DNA of 64,000 nucleotides from Scatosoma sp048465415 (lineage in GTDB: Bacteria; Bacillota; Clostridia; Christensenellales; Borkfalkiaceae), in NCBI GenBank assembly GCA_048465415.1, contig DBFWLO010000010.1:57954-121953 (forward strand). The letters are read 5' to 3'. Shown one piece after another: positions 1 through 8,520 of this stretch; the first letter of the stretch is position 1, and each line of letters starts with the position of its first letter. The notes beneath the pieces are model-generated. The model had not been told where the DNA came from. It searched no databases and saw nothing but the letters and a program-made list of their open reading frames with translations. A program made the translations under genes and the position numbers.

Positions 1-1
1 T

Positions 2-427
2 GCGTGGGGATCTACGGTCGATCCCGATATGTATCAGGTTTACAGTCCTTATTCGACGGCCACCAGCGTAAAATCGTGGGGATATCAGCAGATTCTCTCC
101 GACAGTAGAAAGTATTCGTACGAATACGATCTTCTCCTGAATCGTACGGAGGGCAACGGCTCGCTCGCCGATATTATCGACAAAGCGCGTTCCACCAACG
201 ATCGGACGAAACGTAAAGAACTTTATGAAGAAGCGATGGGACTTGTTCTCGATCTTGCGGTCGAGCTGCCTGTTTATCAGAGACAAATGCTCTATGCATA
301 TAACTCTAACACGGTCGAAGGTTTCGCGAACTGTATTATCAATGATCCTTCCAGTGAGAATAACGGACTGGTGAATCCTTATTCGTCGCCTCTCGGCAGA
401 GTTTGGGAACTGAAACTTAAAAAATAA
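2..427 (+). CDS. oppA: Oligopeptide ABC transporter substrate-binding protein, C-terminal end (5' truncated by the window)
   Basis: Reading frame 2 is open from the window edge to the TAA at 425-427, giving the last 141 residues of a family 5 extracellular solute-binding protein. The remnant has the typical end of this family: a stretch with PVYQRQMLYAYN (the interface strand before the last helix) and a closing block near the C terminus. It lies 40 bp before oppB and is followed by oppC, oppD and oppF, so its role as the peptide receptor of this importer is inferred mainly from context. The signal peptide and lipobox lie outside the window and cannot be checked. Confidence 0.8.
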   Translation, partial: AWGSTVDPDMYQVYSPYSTATSVKSWGYQQILSDSRKYSYEYDLLLNRTEGNGSLADIIDKARSTNDRTKRKELYEEAMGLVLDLAVELPVYQRQMLYAYNSNTVEGFANCIINDPSSENNGLVNPYSSPLGRVWELKLKK

Positions 428-467
428 TTCTACCGCAAAATAAAGACCGAATTCAATCGGAGAAATA

Positions 468-1457
468 ATGTTTAAATATATTCTAAAAAGAATAGGGATC
501 TCAATATTTATCCTCTTTGGCGTTTCCGTTATTTTGTATGTCCTTTTGCGCTGCATGCCCACCGATTTCGTCGAGTCGAAGATCGCGGCTCTGACGGCGG
601 GGGGCGAGGACGTCAAAGAGGAACTGATCCAAGTCATGTATAAGTCCTACGGTCTCGACGGATCGATTATCAAGGGCTATTTTTCCTGGCTCGGCAATGC
701 TTTGCGGGGCGATTTCGGCAAGAGCTTTATCAGCCAGCGTGATGTTGTGTCCGAGATTTTCAGTAAGGACAGACTCGGCACATCGTTTTTTGTGGCCGCG
801 GTCGCAACCGTTTTTGAATTTTTGATCGCGATCCCGCTCGGTATTACAGCGGCGACGCATCAGTATTCGGTCCGCGACTATGTCGTTACGGTGCTAGTGC
901 TCATCGGCATTTCTCTGCCGTCCTTCTTCTTCGGACAGTTGCTCAAAGATATTTTTGCGAATAAACTCGGTTGGTTTCCCGTCTCGGGTATGAAAGATGC
1001 GGGCGTGACTTACACCAGTGCGATCGAAAGAATCATGGACTATCTTAGACATATGTTTCTACCGATTTTGACAGTTGTAATTTTAAGCATCGGTTCTCGT
1101 ATGAGGATGACGAGAACGAATATGCTCGAAGTCATGAACTCCGACTATATTCGTACGGCTCGTGCGAAGGGATTGAAAGAGAGCGTCGTCGTATATAAGC
1201 ATGCTTTCCGTAATACCATGATTCCTTTGGTAACCAGCCTTGCAGGGTTGATTCCGGGGCTTTTCTCGGGGGCAATGATTACCGAACAGGTATTCAATTT
1301 GACCGGTATAGGCAATTATGCCTTGACGGCAATGACGCAGGGGGATATTCCCGTCATCATGACATACAATATGTTCCTTGCCATTCTATCCGTTGTAGGC
1401 GTATTGCTCGCCGATCTGATGTATGCGGTTGTAGATCCCCGTGTCAAACTCGCTTAA
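468..1457 (+). CDS. oppB: Oligopeptide ABC transporter permease OppB
   Basis: The 329-residue protein has an N-terminal membrane helix (about residues 9-30), a periplasmic-side loop and about five further helices, as in DppB/OppB permeases of the BPD_transp_1 family. The cytoplasmic EAA-type loop that docks on the ATPases is visible as DYIRTARAKG near residue 225, followed by a FRNTMIP segment. The start ATG follows a GGAG four bases upstream of the usual spacing window. It ends inside the leader of oppC, so the two are translationally linked. It should form the peptide channel together with OppC. Confidence 0.93.
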   Translation: MFKYILKRIGISIFILFGVSVILYVLLRCMPTDFVESKIAALTAGGEDVKEELIQVMYKSYGLDGSIIKGYFSWLGNALRGDFGKSFISQRDVVSEIFSKDRLGTSFFVAAVATVFEFLIAIPLGITAATHQYSVRDYVVTVLVLIGISLPSFFFGQLLKDIFANKLGWFPVSGMKDAGVTYTSAIERIMDYLRHMFLPILTVVILSIGSRMRMTRTNMLEVMNSDYIRTARAKGLKESVVVYKHAFRNTMIPLVTSLAGLIPGLFSGAMITEQVFNLTGIGNYALTAMTQGDIPVIMTYNMFLAILSVVGVLLADLMYAVVDPRVKLA

Positions 1458-1467
1458 AGGAGAAACT

Positions 1468-2517
1468 ATGGAAGATACCGAAATTTTAGAAGAAGGGTTA
1501 CCCGAAGCTCCTCTGCCAGATGGAGACGGGGAAACTCCGCTCGATAAAAATGTCAGGCTTATGTCGCCTACGCGTATGGTCTTGCGGCGTTTTTTTCGCT
1601 CTAAGCTGAGTATAGTGGGAATTGTAATGCTCGTGGCGCTTTTTCTATTTTGTTGGCTCGGGCCTGTCGTTTATCAGCGCTGGGGCGAAACCGAAACGGA
1701 CTACTCGGGAAATACCGTTTACGATAGATACGAGCGGAGAACCGAGGACGGAGAAATTTATTACCAGGTAGTTATTACCAATAACGGGGTAAATATGCTC
1801 GCGCCGATAGGTGCCGATCATATTTTAGGTACAGATGAGCAGGGCATGGACGTGTTCACTCGTTTGATGTACGGCGGCAGGCTTTCGCTGACGATTTCTT
1901 TCCTCGCCGTATTTCTCACTTCTGCACTCGGTATTATTTTAGGCGGTATAGCCGGATATTACGGAGGTTGGGTAGACAACGTTATTATGCGTCTATGCGA
2001 TATATTAATGTGTCTTCCGACGCTTCCGCTGATGTTAATTATCGGTACGGTATTGCAGGCAAACGATGTGCCGTCTGAATATTACATATATTTTCTAATG
2101 ACCATACTATCACTATTCTCATGGCCGGGAATGGCACGATTGGTTCGCGGTCAAATTTTGTATCTTCGCGAGCAAGAATATATGGTTGCAGCGCAAGCGA
2201 TGGGATTTTCGACGCCGAGAAAAATTTTCAAGCATTTAATTCCGAATATCCTTCCGCAAATTCTCGTTTCCATGACTCTTTCGCTCGGCAGTATGATTTT
2301 GTATGAATCGACGCTTTCCTATTTGGGTTTGGGCGTAAAGATTCCTTATGCTTCCTGGGGAACCATGGTGGAAATCATTTCAAAGCGTCCCGATATCCTG
2401 CAAAATTATTTCAATGTATGGGGCCCCTCGGGCGTGTGTATCATCATCGCTGTGCTTGGCTTCAATTTTATCGGAGACGGTTTGCGCGACGCGCTTGATC
2501 CTAAACAGAGGAGATAA
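1468..2517 (+). CDS. oppC: Oligopeptide ABC transporter permease OppC
   Basis: A 349-residue permease with a charged, acidic cytoplasmic N terminus, one helix near residues 50-70, a long extracytoplasmic loop and a BPD_transp_1 core of five helices. The EAA loop reads AAQAMGFSTPRKIFKHL, the normal place for ATPase contact. The start at 1468 is chosen because AAAGGAG lies 7 bases upstream; an upstream in-frame GTG at 1441 overlaps oppB and has no ribosome site. The long soluble loop after the first helix (about residues 80-130) is larger than in E. coli OppC but common in Clostridia. Confidence 0.93.
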   Translation: MEDTEILEEGLPEAPLPDGDGETPLDKNVRLMSPTRMVLRRFFRSKLSIVGIVMLVALFLFCWLGPVVYQRWGETETDYSGNTVYDRYERRTEDGEIYYQVVITNNGVNMLAPIGADHILGTDEQGMDVFTRLMYGGRLSLTISFLAVFLTSALGIILGGIAGYYGGWVDNVIMRLCDILMCLPTLPLMLIIGTVLQANDVPSEYYIYFLMTILSLFSWPGMARLVRGQILYLREQEYMVAAQAMGFSTPRKIFKHLIPNILPQILVSMTLSLGSMILYESTLSYLGLGVKIPYASWGTMVEIISKRPDILQNYFNVWGPSGVCIIIAVLGFNFIGDGLRDALDPKQRR

Positions 2518-2519
2518 CC

Positions 2520-3926
2520 ATGGGCGTATTCAACTCATTAAAAAAAGACAATGAGAAAAAGACGGACGTGACGGAAGAAACGGCCGCAACGGAAAAGAAG
2601 ACAAGCGCAAAGGCTTCCGCGAAACAGCACTACCTGACGGGAAAAGAGGTCAAAGAAATCGCCAAAGCAAATTCCAAAGAAATGCGGCGGCTGGAAAAAG
2701 AGAAAAACCGTAAACTTCCGGAGTCCGAATACACGACGACCATGAAAGATGACGGGAATATTCTCGAAATTGAGAACCTCCATTCCTATTTCTTTACCGA
2801 TCAAGGCGTTGTCAAAGCGGTAGACGGCGTATATTTCAATATTCCGCTTAATTCCACGGTCGGCGTCGTCGGCGAATCGGGCTGTGGGAAATCAGTAACC
2901 TCTATGTCAATCATGAGACTTTTGCAGGGGCCTACGGGACAGATCGTCGAGGGTTCTATCCGCTTCAAAGCGATTGATTTCAAACGCGACGAAAAGGGAA
3001 ATTATATTCCCGTGTATGAAAAAGATGAAAACGGCGAGATCGTTTTTGAGAATGTCGTAGATAAAAAGGGGAATGCGAAACTCGATAAAGAAGGAAATCC
3101 CATCAGAAAACCGAAGCAGATGAAGGACGAAAACGGAATCGGGATTTTCGAGAAGGAAGAAAAGGTTTTCGATATAGCGAAAATGCCGATCAAGGAAATG
3201 TATCGCCTGCGCGGAAGACAGATGTCTATGGTGTTTCAGGAACCGATGACATCCTTGAATCCTGTCTTTACGATCGGTAATCAGCTCGACGAAGTGACTG
3301 CGTTGCACGTTCCCGGCGCGACCAAAGCATTTGCGAAAAAGCGCTCGATAGAGATGCTGAATATGGTGGGAATCGCCATGCCGGAGAGAGTATATGCCTC
3401 TTATCCGCACGAACTTTCGGGGGGGATGCGTCAGCGTGTCATGATCGCTATGGCATTGGCTTGCGAACCGCGGCTTATCATTGCTGACGAACCTACAACC
3501 GCGCTCGACGTAACAATTCAGGCTCAGATTCTGGATTTATTTAACGGCTTAAAAAGTAAAATAAACGGTTCTATTCTATTGATTACACACGATCTCGGGG
3601 TTATCGCCGAAATGGCGGATTATGTGGTCGTCATGTACGCCGGCAGGATTATAGAGCAGGGAACCGTTTTGGAAATTTTCCGTAATCCTTGTCATCCTTA
3701 TACGCAAGGTTTGCAGAAATCGAAACCAACCATGAATTCCTCCGAAGATCAGCTGTTTAATATTCCGGGGAATGTTCCGAATCCTGTCGATATGCCCCCT
3801 TATTGCTATTTTAAAGAACGGTGTACGCAGTGCATCGGCAAATGTTCGGGAGCATACCCCGGGATGGTGCAGTTAAGTCCCACGCATTTTGTCGCTTGTC
3901 ATTTATATGCTCCGAAGGAAGATTGA
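2520..3926 (+). CDS. oppD: Oligopeptide ABC transporter ATPase OppD, with a charged insertion
   Basis: The 468-residue protein powers peptide import. Walker A is GESGCGKS near residue 118, the Q-loop is in VFQEPMTSLNP near 238, the signature is LSGGMRQR near 300, Walker B is LIIADEPTTALD near 320, and the oligopeptide-type C-terminal cysteine region (CYFKERCTQCIGKC) is present. Two features are odd. There is a Lys/Glu-rich N-terminal extension of about 80 residues before the ABC domain. There is also an insertion of roughly 65-70 charged residues (about 155-225) between Walker A and the Q-loop, where the family normally has about 45-50 residues in total. The catalytic motifs are intact, so it should be active. 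Confidence 0.92.
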   Translation: MGVFNSLKKDNEKKTDVTEETAATEKKTSAKASAKQHYLTGKEVKEIAKANSKEMRRLEKEKNRKLPESEYTTTMKDDGNILEIENLHSYFFTDQGVVKAVDGVYFNIPLNSTVGVVGESGCGKSVTSMSIMRLLQGPTGQIVEGSIRFKAIDFKRDEKGNYIPVYEKDENGEIVFENVVDKKGNAKLDKEGNPIRKPKQMKDENGIGIFEKEEKVFDIAKMPIKEMYRLRGRQMSMVFQEPMTSLNPVFTIGNQLDEVTALHVPGATKAFAKKRSIEMLNMVGIAMPERVYASYPHELSGGMRQRVMIAMALACEPRLIIADEPTTALDVTIQAQILDLFNGLKSKINGSILLITHDLGVIAEMADYVVVMYAGRIIEQGTVLEIFRNPCHPYTQGLQKSKPTMNSSEDQLFNIPGNVPNPVDMPPYCYFKERCTQCIGKCSGAYPGMVQLSPTHFVACHLYAPKED

Positions 3927-3927
3927 T

Positions 3928-5043
3928 ATGGAAACAGAAGAAACGAAACAAAATTCACTTGATCCGAAAGAGGAAAAGGATTTTTCAAATTACGACGATC
4001 AGGCGGAATTTGCCCGGGCACAGACGGAACGGGACGAGAAAGTGGAAGAGGATAAAGCGCTCCCTCCCGATTCTGACGCTATTTTGGAGGTAAGGCATTT
4101 AAAGAAGTATTTTACCTTAAAAAAGACTCTGATGGGCAAACCTATAACGAGTTTAAAGGCCGTGGACGATGTGTCCTTTAAAATACGTTCAGGCGAAACG
4201 CTCGGTATCGTCGGCGAATCGGGCTGCGGTAAGACGACGATGGGGCGAACGATTTTAAAGCTGCACCAACCTACGTCCGGTCAAATTTTCTTTGAGGGTA
4301 AGGATATCGCGGGCTATAAGCTTAGAGAGATGAATGCGCTCAGAACGAAGATGCAGATTGTCTTTCAAGATCCGTATTCTTCGTTACCACCGAGAAGTAC
4401 CGTCGGCGATATTCTCGCCGAACCTGTCAAAGTGCATAAGATCGTACCGCCTTCGCTGGTGAAGGAATATGTACTGGGCATCATGGAAAAATGCGGGCTT
4501 CGCGATTATTATTATGAAAGATATCCCCATGAGTTTTCGGGCGGACAACGTCAGCGCATTTGTATCGCGCGAGCGTTAGTGGTAAATCCTGAACTGGTCG
4601 TTTGCGACGAGCCCGTTTCTGCGTTGGATGTTTCCATACAGGCGCAGGTAATCAATCTGCTTAAAAATTTGCAGAAGGAAAGAAAACTTACTTATTTGTT
4701 CATTTCACACGATTTATCGGTTGTGAAATATATTTCCGACCGCATTGGCGTCATGTATTTGGGCTCCATGGTAGAATTTGGCGATAAGGATAAAATTTTC
4801 AATCATCCAATGCATCCGTATACCCATGCATTGTTCTCCGCTGTTCCTAATCCTAACCCTGAAGAAAAAGGAAAACGAGTCGTTCTTAAAGGCGATATTC
4901 CTTCGCCTGCGAATCCTCCTATGGGCTGCAAATTCCATACCCGTTGCCCGAAAGCGATGGAAATATGTAAGCATATCTCGCCCGTATATAAAGAATATGA
5001 GCCGGGACATTTTGTCGCTTGCCATTGTTATTCGCAGGAATAA
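3928..5043 (+). CDS. oppF: Oligopeptide ABC transporter ATPase OppF
   Basis: The 371-residue second ATPase of the importer has Walker A GESGCGKT near residue 95, Q-loop VFQDPYSSLPP, signature FSGGQRQR, Walker B LVVCDEPVSALD, H-loop SHDL, and the C-terminal cysteines of OppF (CKFHTRCPKAMEIC) that bind an iron-sulfur cluster in some homologues. About 50 acidic and basic residues precede the ABC domain. The start at 3928 directly follows the oppD stop (3924-3926) with AAGGA upstream; the in-frame ATG at 3889 lies inside oppD and is less likely. Confidence 0.93.
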   Translation: METEETKQNSLDPKEEKDFSNYDDQAEFARAQTERDEKVEEDKALPPDSDAILEVRHLKKYFTLKKTLMGKPITSLKAVDDVSFKIRSGETLGIVGESGCGKTTMGRTILKLHQPTSGQIFFEGKDIAGYKLREMNALRTKMQIVFQDPYSSLPPRSTVGDILAEPVKVHKIVPPSLVKEYVLGIMEKCGLRDYYYERYPHEFSGGQRQRICIARALVVNPELVVCDEPVSALDVSIQAQVINLLKNLQKERKLTYLFISHDLSVVKYISDRIGVMYLGSMVEFGDKDKIFNHPMHPYTHALFSAVPNPNPEEKGKRVVLKGDIPSPANPPMGCKFHTRCPKAMEICKHISPVYKEYEPGHFVACHCYSQE

Positions 5044-5106
5044 GATCTTAGATTTTATCTCATCCTATAATCCAAAAATGTATAGCGAAAGGGGCTAAGC
5101 GCATTA

Positions 5107-5361
5107 ATGTCGAAGAAGAAAAAAAAGAAGAAGGAAAAAGTTATCTATTACGACGATAATTCGACGATCAGCGATATGTCGCAGGTGACGAAAATCGGTC
5201 AGCGAAAACCGTCTTCACCTCCGTCGGAACCGAAGCGAAAATCGACTTTCGGGGAAAAGTGGAGAACCTATTGGTCGGCAGTCAGAAGAATGTTGTTGCC
5301 AATGTGCGTTGTTTTGCTCGTTTTACTGCTTCTTTATCTTTTGCTTATCAGTATTTTCTAA
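5107..5361 (+). CDS. Small Lys-rich protein with one C-terminal membrane helix
   Basis: An 84-residue protein of unknown function. It begins with a run of lysines (residues 3-9), has a polar middle rich in Ser and Pro, and ends with one strongly hydrophobic helix (about residues 62-84) that reaches the last residue. This predicts an N-in, tail-anchored membrane protein. It follows oppF by 63 bp, with no promoter seen between, and precedes the operon terminator, so it is probably co-transcribed with the peptide transporter. Its ribosome site is weak (GGGG 10 bases upstream). I know no family for it. Confidence 0.65.
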   Translation: MSKKKKKKKEKVIYYDDNSTISDMSQVTKIGQRKPSSPPSEPKRKSTFGEKWRTYWSAVRRMLLPMCVVLLVLLLLYLLLISIF

Positions 5362-5387
5362 GTTCGTTTACGAAATTTAAAGTAATG

Positions 5388-5413
5388 AAAAAAGTCCGCA
5401 AGGACTTTTTTTG
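5388..5413 (+). terminator. Rho-independent terminator of the opp operon
   Basis: A ten-base stem (AAAAAAGTCC paired with GGACTTTTTT) closes a GCAA tetraloop at 5398-5401 and runs into a T tract. It ends the opp operon 27 bp after the small membrane protein gene. Confidence 0.85.
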
Positions 5414-5779
5414 TTATCAAAAAGTGAGAATTTCAGAGAATAAAGTTCTTCTACCGGTAAATTAAACAGCGTATTTTTCAATACGATCGCAACGGTCTTT
5501 TTAGGCTTTCTAAGAAAAACTATTCAGTTTCAGGTTAAAGACAGTGCCTTTGGCAATGAAAATAATTTTACTTTTATAATATAGAAGCAGCGTATGAAAC
5601 AGACATTTATATACGGTTATTTATAATAACCGGGCATGAATAAAGATATGTAGGGGTGAACGTGGAAGTTGGAGAAACAATCAATAATGGATTAGACGCG
5701 GAAGAAAAGAAACTTTACGCTATGTAAGAGTGCTTCACTATGGGAAACAACAAGGAAACGGAGTTAAGAACCGTAAAAA
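5414..5779. other. AT-rich intergenic stretch without a convincing gene
   Basis: This 366-bp stretch is visibly more AT-rich than its neighbours. It contains an 8-bp inverted repeat with a 3-base spacer (5614-5621 and 5625-5632) and one short frame from a GTG at 5657 to a TAA about 75 bases later that could encode 24 residues. No ribosome site or family supports that frame. It may be decayed coding DNA or the downstream region of the AraC gene that ends at 5780. Confidence 0.4.
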
Positions 5780-6661
5780 TCATTTGCTTTGGTGGATTTT
5801 TTTATATTGCAAAGGGGTGCAGCCCGTGAGCTTTTTAAAAGTTTTGGAAAAATAGTTGGGAGAGTCGAACGCGAAGGTTTCCGAGATCTGCGTTACCGTC
5901 ATGTCGCTTTCGCGCAGGAGTTTTTTCGCTCGTTCGATTTTGAGATTTAAAAAGTAAGACATGATCGTGCGGCCGGTGGTCGCTTTAAAACGTCGAAACA
6001 GGTAAGATTTATGATAATTCAGCTGCTCGCAGAGATCGTCGATCTGTAAAGCGTTGTGAATATTTTCGTTGAGCAAGGAGACGATCTGTCTGGTGATGTA
6101 TTCGTCGAAATCCTCTTTGAAGAGAAAGATCGAGGAATTCTCCTTTTCCGTCTCGTCCCGCATGATATCGATGAGAAGAATTTCGAGAAGATTCTTGATC
6201 ACTTGCAGCCCGCCGAGCGCGGGCTTTTTCTTTAACGGCATTTTTTTGATGGAAGGATCGGAATAGGGAACATCGAAAGTTTTTTTACTCTCTTCAATGA
6301 TCATATAGATAAGTTTCAGCAAATTTTTGTTCAGTTTTATCTTCCTGCCTTCGAAAAAGTGAACGGCTTCGCTCCTGCATTCAAAGGAAATAATAAACAC
6401 GTTGGGCGCGGTGCGGGTGTTGGCGGCGAGGGTGTGAAATTCGTTCGGCTTATGAAAAATCATCTCGCCTTCTTCTAAAATGTGCGTCGTACCGTCCCCC
6501 GAACAGACGACGGATTCCTTATCCGCATATACGAGCTCCCAAAAATCGTGGCTCTCGCCTAAAGTCGCAAAATTTTTATCCGGTTCGAGATAGTGAACGG
6601 TGACGATCTTACTCACCAGAAGAAGATTTTCGATCTTATATTTATAATACTGCTGTTTCAT
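5780..6661 (-). CDS. AraC-family transcriptional regulator with cupin sensor
   Basis: This 293-residue regulator has an N-terminal cupin-like sugar-sensing half (about residues 20-110, with FHKPNEFH typical of AraC cupins). Its C-terminal pair of helix-turn-helix motifs (about 195-290) includes NYHKSYLFRRFKATTG and FAFDSPNYFSKTFKKLTGCTP. Transcription is leftward from a start preceded by GGGAG. It is divergent from the deacetylase-isomerase pair at 6768, whose promoter lies in the 106-bp gap, so that pair is its likely target (inference). Confidence 0.9.
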   Translation of the reverse strand: MKQQYYKYKIENLLLVSKIVTVHYLEPDKNFATLGESHDFWELVYADKESVVCSGDGTTHILEEGEMIFHKPNEFHTLAANTRTAPNVFIISFECRSEAVHFFEGRKIKLNKNLLKLIYMIIEESKKTFDVPYSDPSIKKMPLKKKPALGGLQVIKNLLEILLIDIMRDETEKENSSIFLFKEDFDEYITRQIVSLLNENIHNALQIDDLCEQLNYHKSYLFRRFKATTGRTIMSYFLNLKIERAKKLLRESDMTVTQISETFAFDSPNYFSKTFKKLTGCTPLQYKKIHQSK

Positions 6662-6714
6662 GATTCTGTTCTCCCGCAGTGTATTATTTTACTCTTTTTG
6701 TGCATTACAGTCTC

Positions 6715-6743
6715 TTGAAAGAAGAAGCGGAATGTGATAGAAT
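6715..6743 (+). promoter_or_regulatory. Promoter of the deacetylase-isomerase operon
   Basis: TTGAAA at 6715-6720 and TAGAAT at 6738-6743 are separated by 17 bp, 25 bp upstream of the PIG-L gene start. It lies in the gap shared with the divergent AraC gene. Confidence 0.65.
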
Positions 6744-6767
6744 ATCGGCAAAAGAGAGGAGGCAGGT

Positions 6768-7475
6768 ATGAGAGTATTGGCAATCGGGGCGCACCCCGAC
6801 GATATAGAGATCGCGTGCAGCGGCACGCTCGCGAAATGCGTTAAACGCGGCGATACGGTGATCGTGTGCCACGTATCGACGGGAAATCTCGGTCACATGG
6901 TGATCCCGCCCGAGGAACTGATCGGGATCCGCGCGGAGGAGGCCAGGCGCGCCGGCGCGCTCGCGGGGATCGAGGTACTCTCCGCAGGTTTCCACGACGC
7001 GGACATCTACGACAATAACAAAGAGACGAGGGAAAAGCTCGTAGACATTATCCGCGACGCCGATCCCGATCTTATCATCACCCACAATCCCGACGACTAC
7101 ATGCCCGACCATACGGCGGTGGCGAGACTGGTATTTGACGCGAGCTTCGCCGCGACGCTGCCCGGTTACGGCGGGAACACCAAAGGCCGCGCCGCTAAGC
7201 TCGTCCCCCTTTACTATATGGATTCGCTGGCGGGAGTGAATTTCAATCCCACGGAATTTGTGGATATCTCCGAAGAGATCGATCTCAAAATCCGTATGCT
7301 CGAATGTCACGAGAGCCAACTGGTCTGGATGCGCGAACACGACGGAATCGATTTTGCGGATATGGTGAGAACCTGTTCCCGATACCGCGGTTATCAATGC
7401 GGCGCGGCGTACGCCGAGGGATTCAGGCAGTGCCAGGTCTACTTGAAGGGCACGACGAAGAGATTATTACCGTAA
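6768..7475 (+). CDS. PIG-L (LmbE-like) family N-acetylglucosaminyl deacetylase
   Basis: A 235-residue soluble protein of the PIG-L/LmbE family, which removes acetyl groups from GlcNAc-containing compounds using a divalent metal. The first metal site and catalytic Asp are in AHPDD (residues 8-12), and the third metal ligand is His115 in the DHTAV block. Both are intact. The start has a strong GAGGAGG 5 bases upstream. It is followed 23 bp later by a NagB-like isomerase, giving a plausible two-step path: deacetylation of an amino sugar, then deamination or isomerisation. The exact substrate cannot be read from the sequence. Confidence 0.85.
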   Translation: MRVLAIGAHPDDIEIACSGTLAKCVKRGDTVIVCHVSTGNLGHMVIPPEELIGIRAEEARRAGALAGIEVLSAGFHDADIYDNNKETREKLVDIIRDADPDLIITHNPDDYMPDHTAVARLVFDASFAATLPGYGGNTKGRAAKLVPLYYMDSLAGVNFNPTEFVDISEEIDLKIRMLECHESQLVWMREHDGIDFADMVRTCSRYRGYQCGAAYAEGFRQCQVYLKGTTKRLLP

Positions 7476-7498
7476 ATAAAAACAAGGAGCAAAAAAAT

Positions 7499-8446
7499 AT
7501 GGATTTCAATTCGACCGTAAAAGGCAGTATGCTGGAAAACTTCTATCCCGCGGGCTGGGATTTCAAAAAGATCGACGTGTGCGTGGATTCCCCCGAAAAC
7601 GTGACGAAGAGGCAGCCTTCCTGGAACAAGGATTTCACCCCCGTCCCCTGCGATACGCTCGCCGATTTCGACACCTATATGGGGCACGAGATCGCCTCGC
7701 AGATTCGACTCGCCAAAGAGAGAGGGGAGAAGGTGGCGTTCATTTTACCCGTAGGGCCCATGGGCATGTATCGTTGGGCGGTGTATTTCCTTAAAGAGTG
7801 GAATGTCTCCTGCGAGCACGTTTATACTTTCAATATGGACGAGTGGAGCGACGGGGAAGGCAACACGCTTTCTCCCGACAACTCCGGTTCCTTCCAGTAC
7901 GCTATGGAACACGCGCTGTTCGATCCGCTGGGGGAATTAACCGTTCCGAACGCGCAGAGAAACTTCGCGACGAAGGAAAATCTTCCGACCTATCCAGACA
8001 AGATCGCCGCGCTTAAAAAAGAAGGCGCGAAATTAGTGCTCGTCTACGGCATCGGCAGAGTATGCCACATCGCGTTTTGGGAACCGCAGTTCGCGGGCGA
8101 GTACGCGACGGCTGCGGAATGGGAAAAACAGCCGTACAGACTGGGCGCGAAGATCCACCCTCTGACGGTGGAACAAAACGCTTTGACCAGTTTCAAATCG
8201 AGAACGACGCTCGTTCCCTGCTGCGCAAATACGATCGGGCCCGGTCTCTTCTTGCAGGCGGATTATGCGATCGGCGGCGCGGACGGAGCCTTCGGACGGG
8301 GCATGCAGTGGCAGGGGCTTTCCCTGTGGATGACGTTGCGCCACGAAAAGACTCCCTGGATCACTTCGACGTATATTCCCACGCTGGCGGGAAAGCTCTT
8401 CTTCTTAAAAGAACTCGCCGGGCCGCTCGTCGCCGAATGTAATTGA
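7499..8446 (+). CDS. Glucosamine-6-phosphate deaminase/isomerase-like protein (NagB/SIS-like fold)
   Basis: A 315-residue protein resembling the glucosamine-6-phosphate isomerase (NagB/RpiA fold) family. The segment VYTFNMDEWSDGEG near residue 110 resembles the catalytic LDEY region of NagB, and a late GIGRVCHIAF region resembles its ligand loop. It is longer and more divergent than true NagB (about 245 residues), so the substrate may be a different sugar phosphate. The start at 7499 has AAGGAG 8 bases upstream; an in-frame start at 7304 would lie inside the deacetylase gene and is rejected. Confidence 0.72.
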   Translation: MDFNSTVKGSMLENFYPAGWDFKKIDVCVDSPENVTKRQPSWNKDFTPVPCDTLADFDTYMGHEIASQIRLAKERGEKVAFILPVGPMGMYRWAVYFLKEWNVSCEHVYTFNMDEWSDGEGNTLSPDNSGSFQYAMEHALFDPLGELTVPNAQRNFATKENLPTYPDKIAALKKEGAKLVLVYGIGRVCHIAFWEPQFAGEYATAAEWEKQPYRLGAKIHPLTVEQNALTSFKSRTTLVPCCANTIGPGLFLQADYAIGGADGAFGRGMQWQGLSLWMTLRHEKTPWITSTYIPTLAGKLFFLKELAGPLVAECN

Positions 8447-8464
8447 CGAAACAGATAGTAAATC

Positions 8465-8520
8465 AGCCAAAAATACAGGATTTTGTGCGCGGAGCATGAG
8501 GTCCTGTATTTTTGGCTTTT
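8465..8520. terminator. Bidirectional terminator between convergent genes
   Basis: Sixteen-base perfect arms at 8465-8480 and 8502-8517 (AGCCAAAAATACAGGA and its complement) end in TTTT on the plus strand. On the minus strand the arm is A/T-rich as well. It sits between the isomerase gene and the convergent AraC gene that stops at 8520. Confidence 0.85.
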
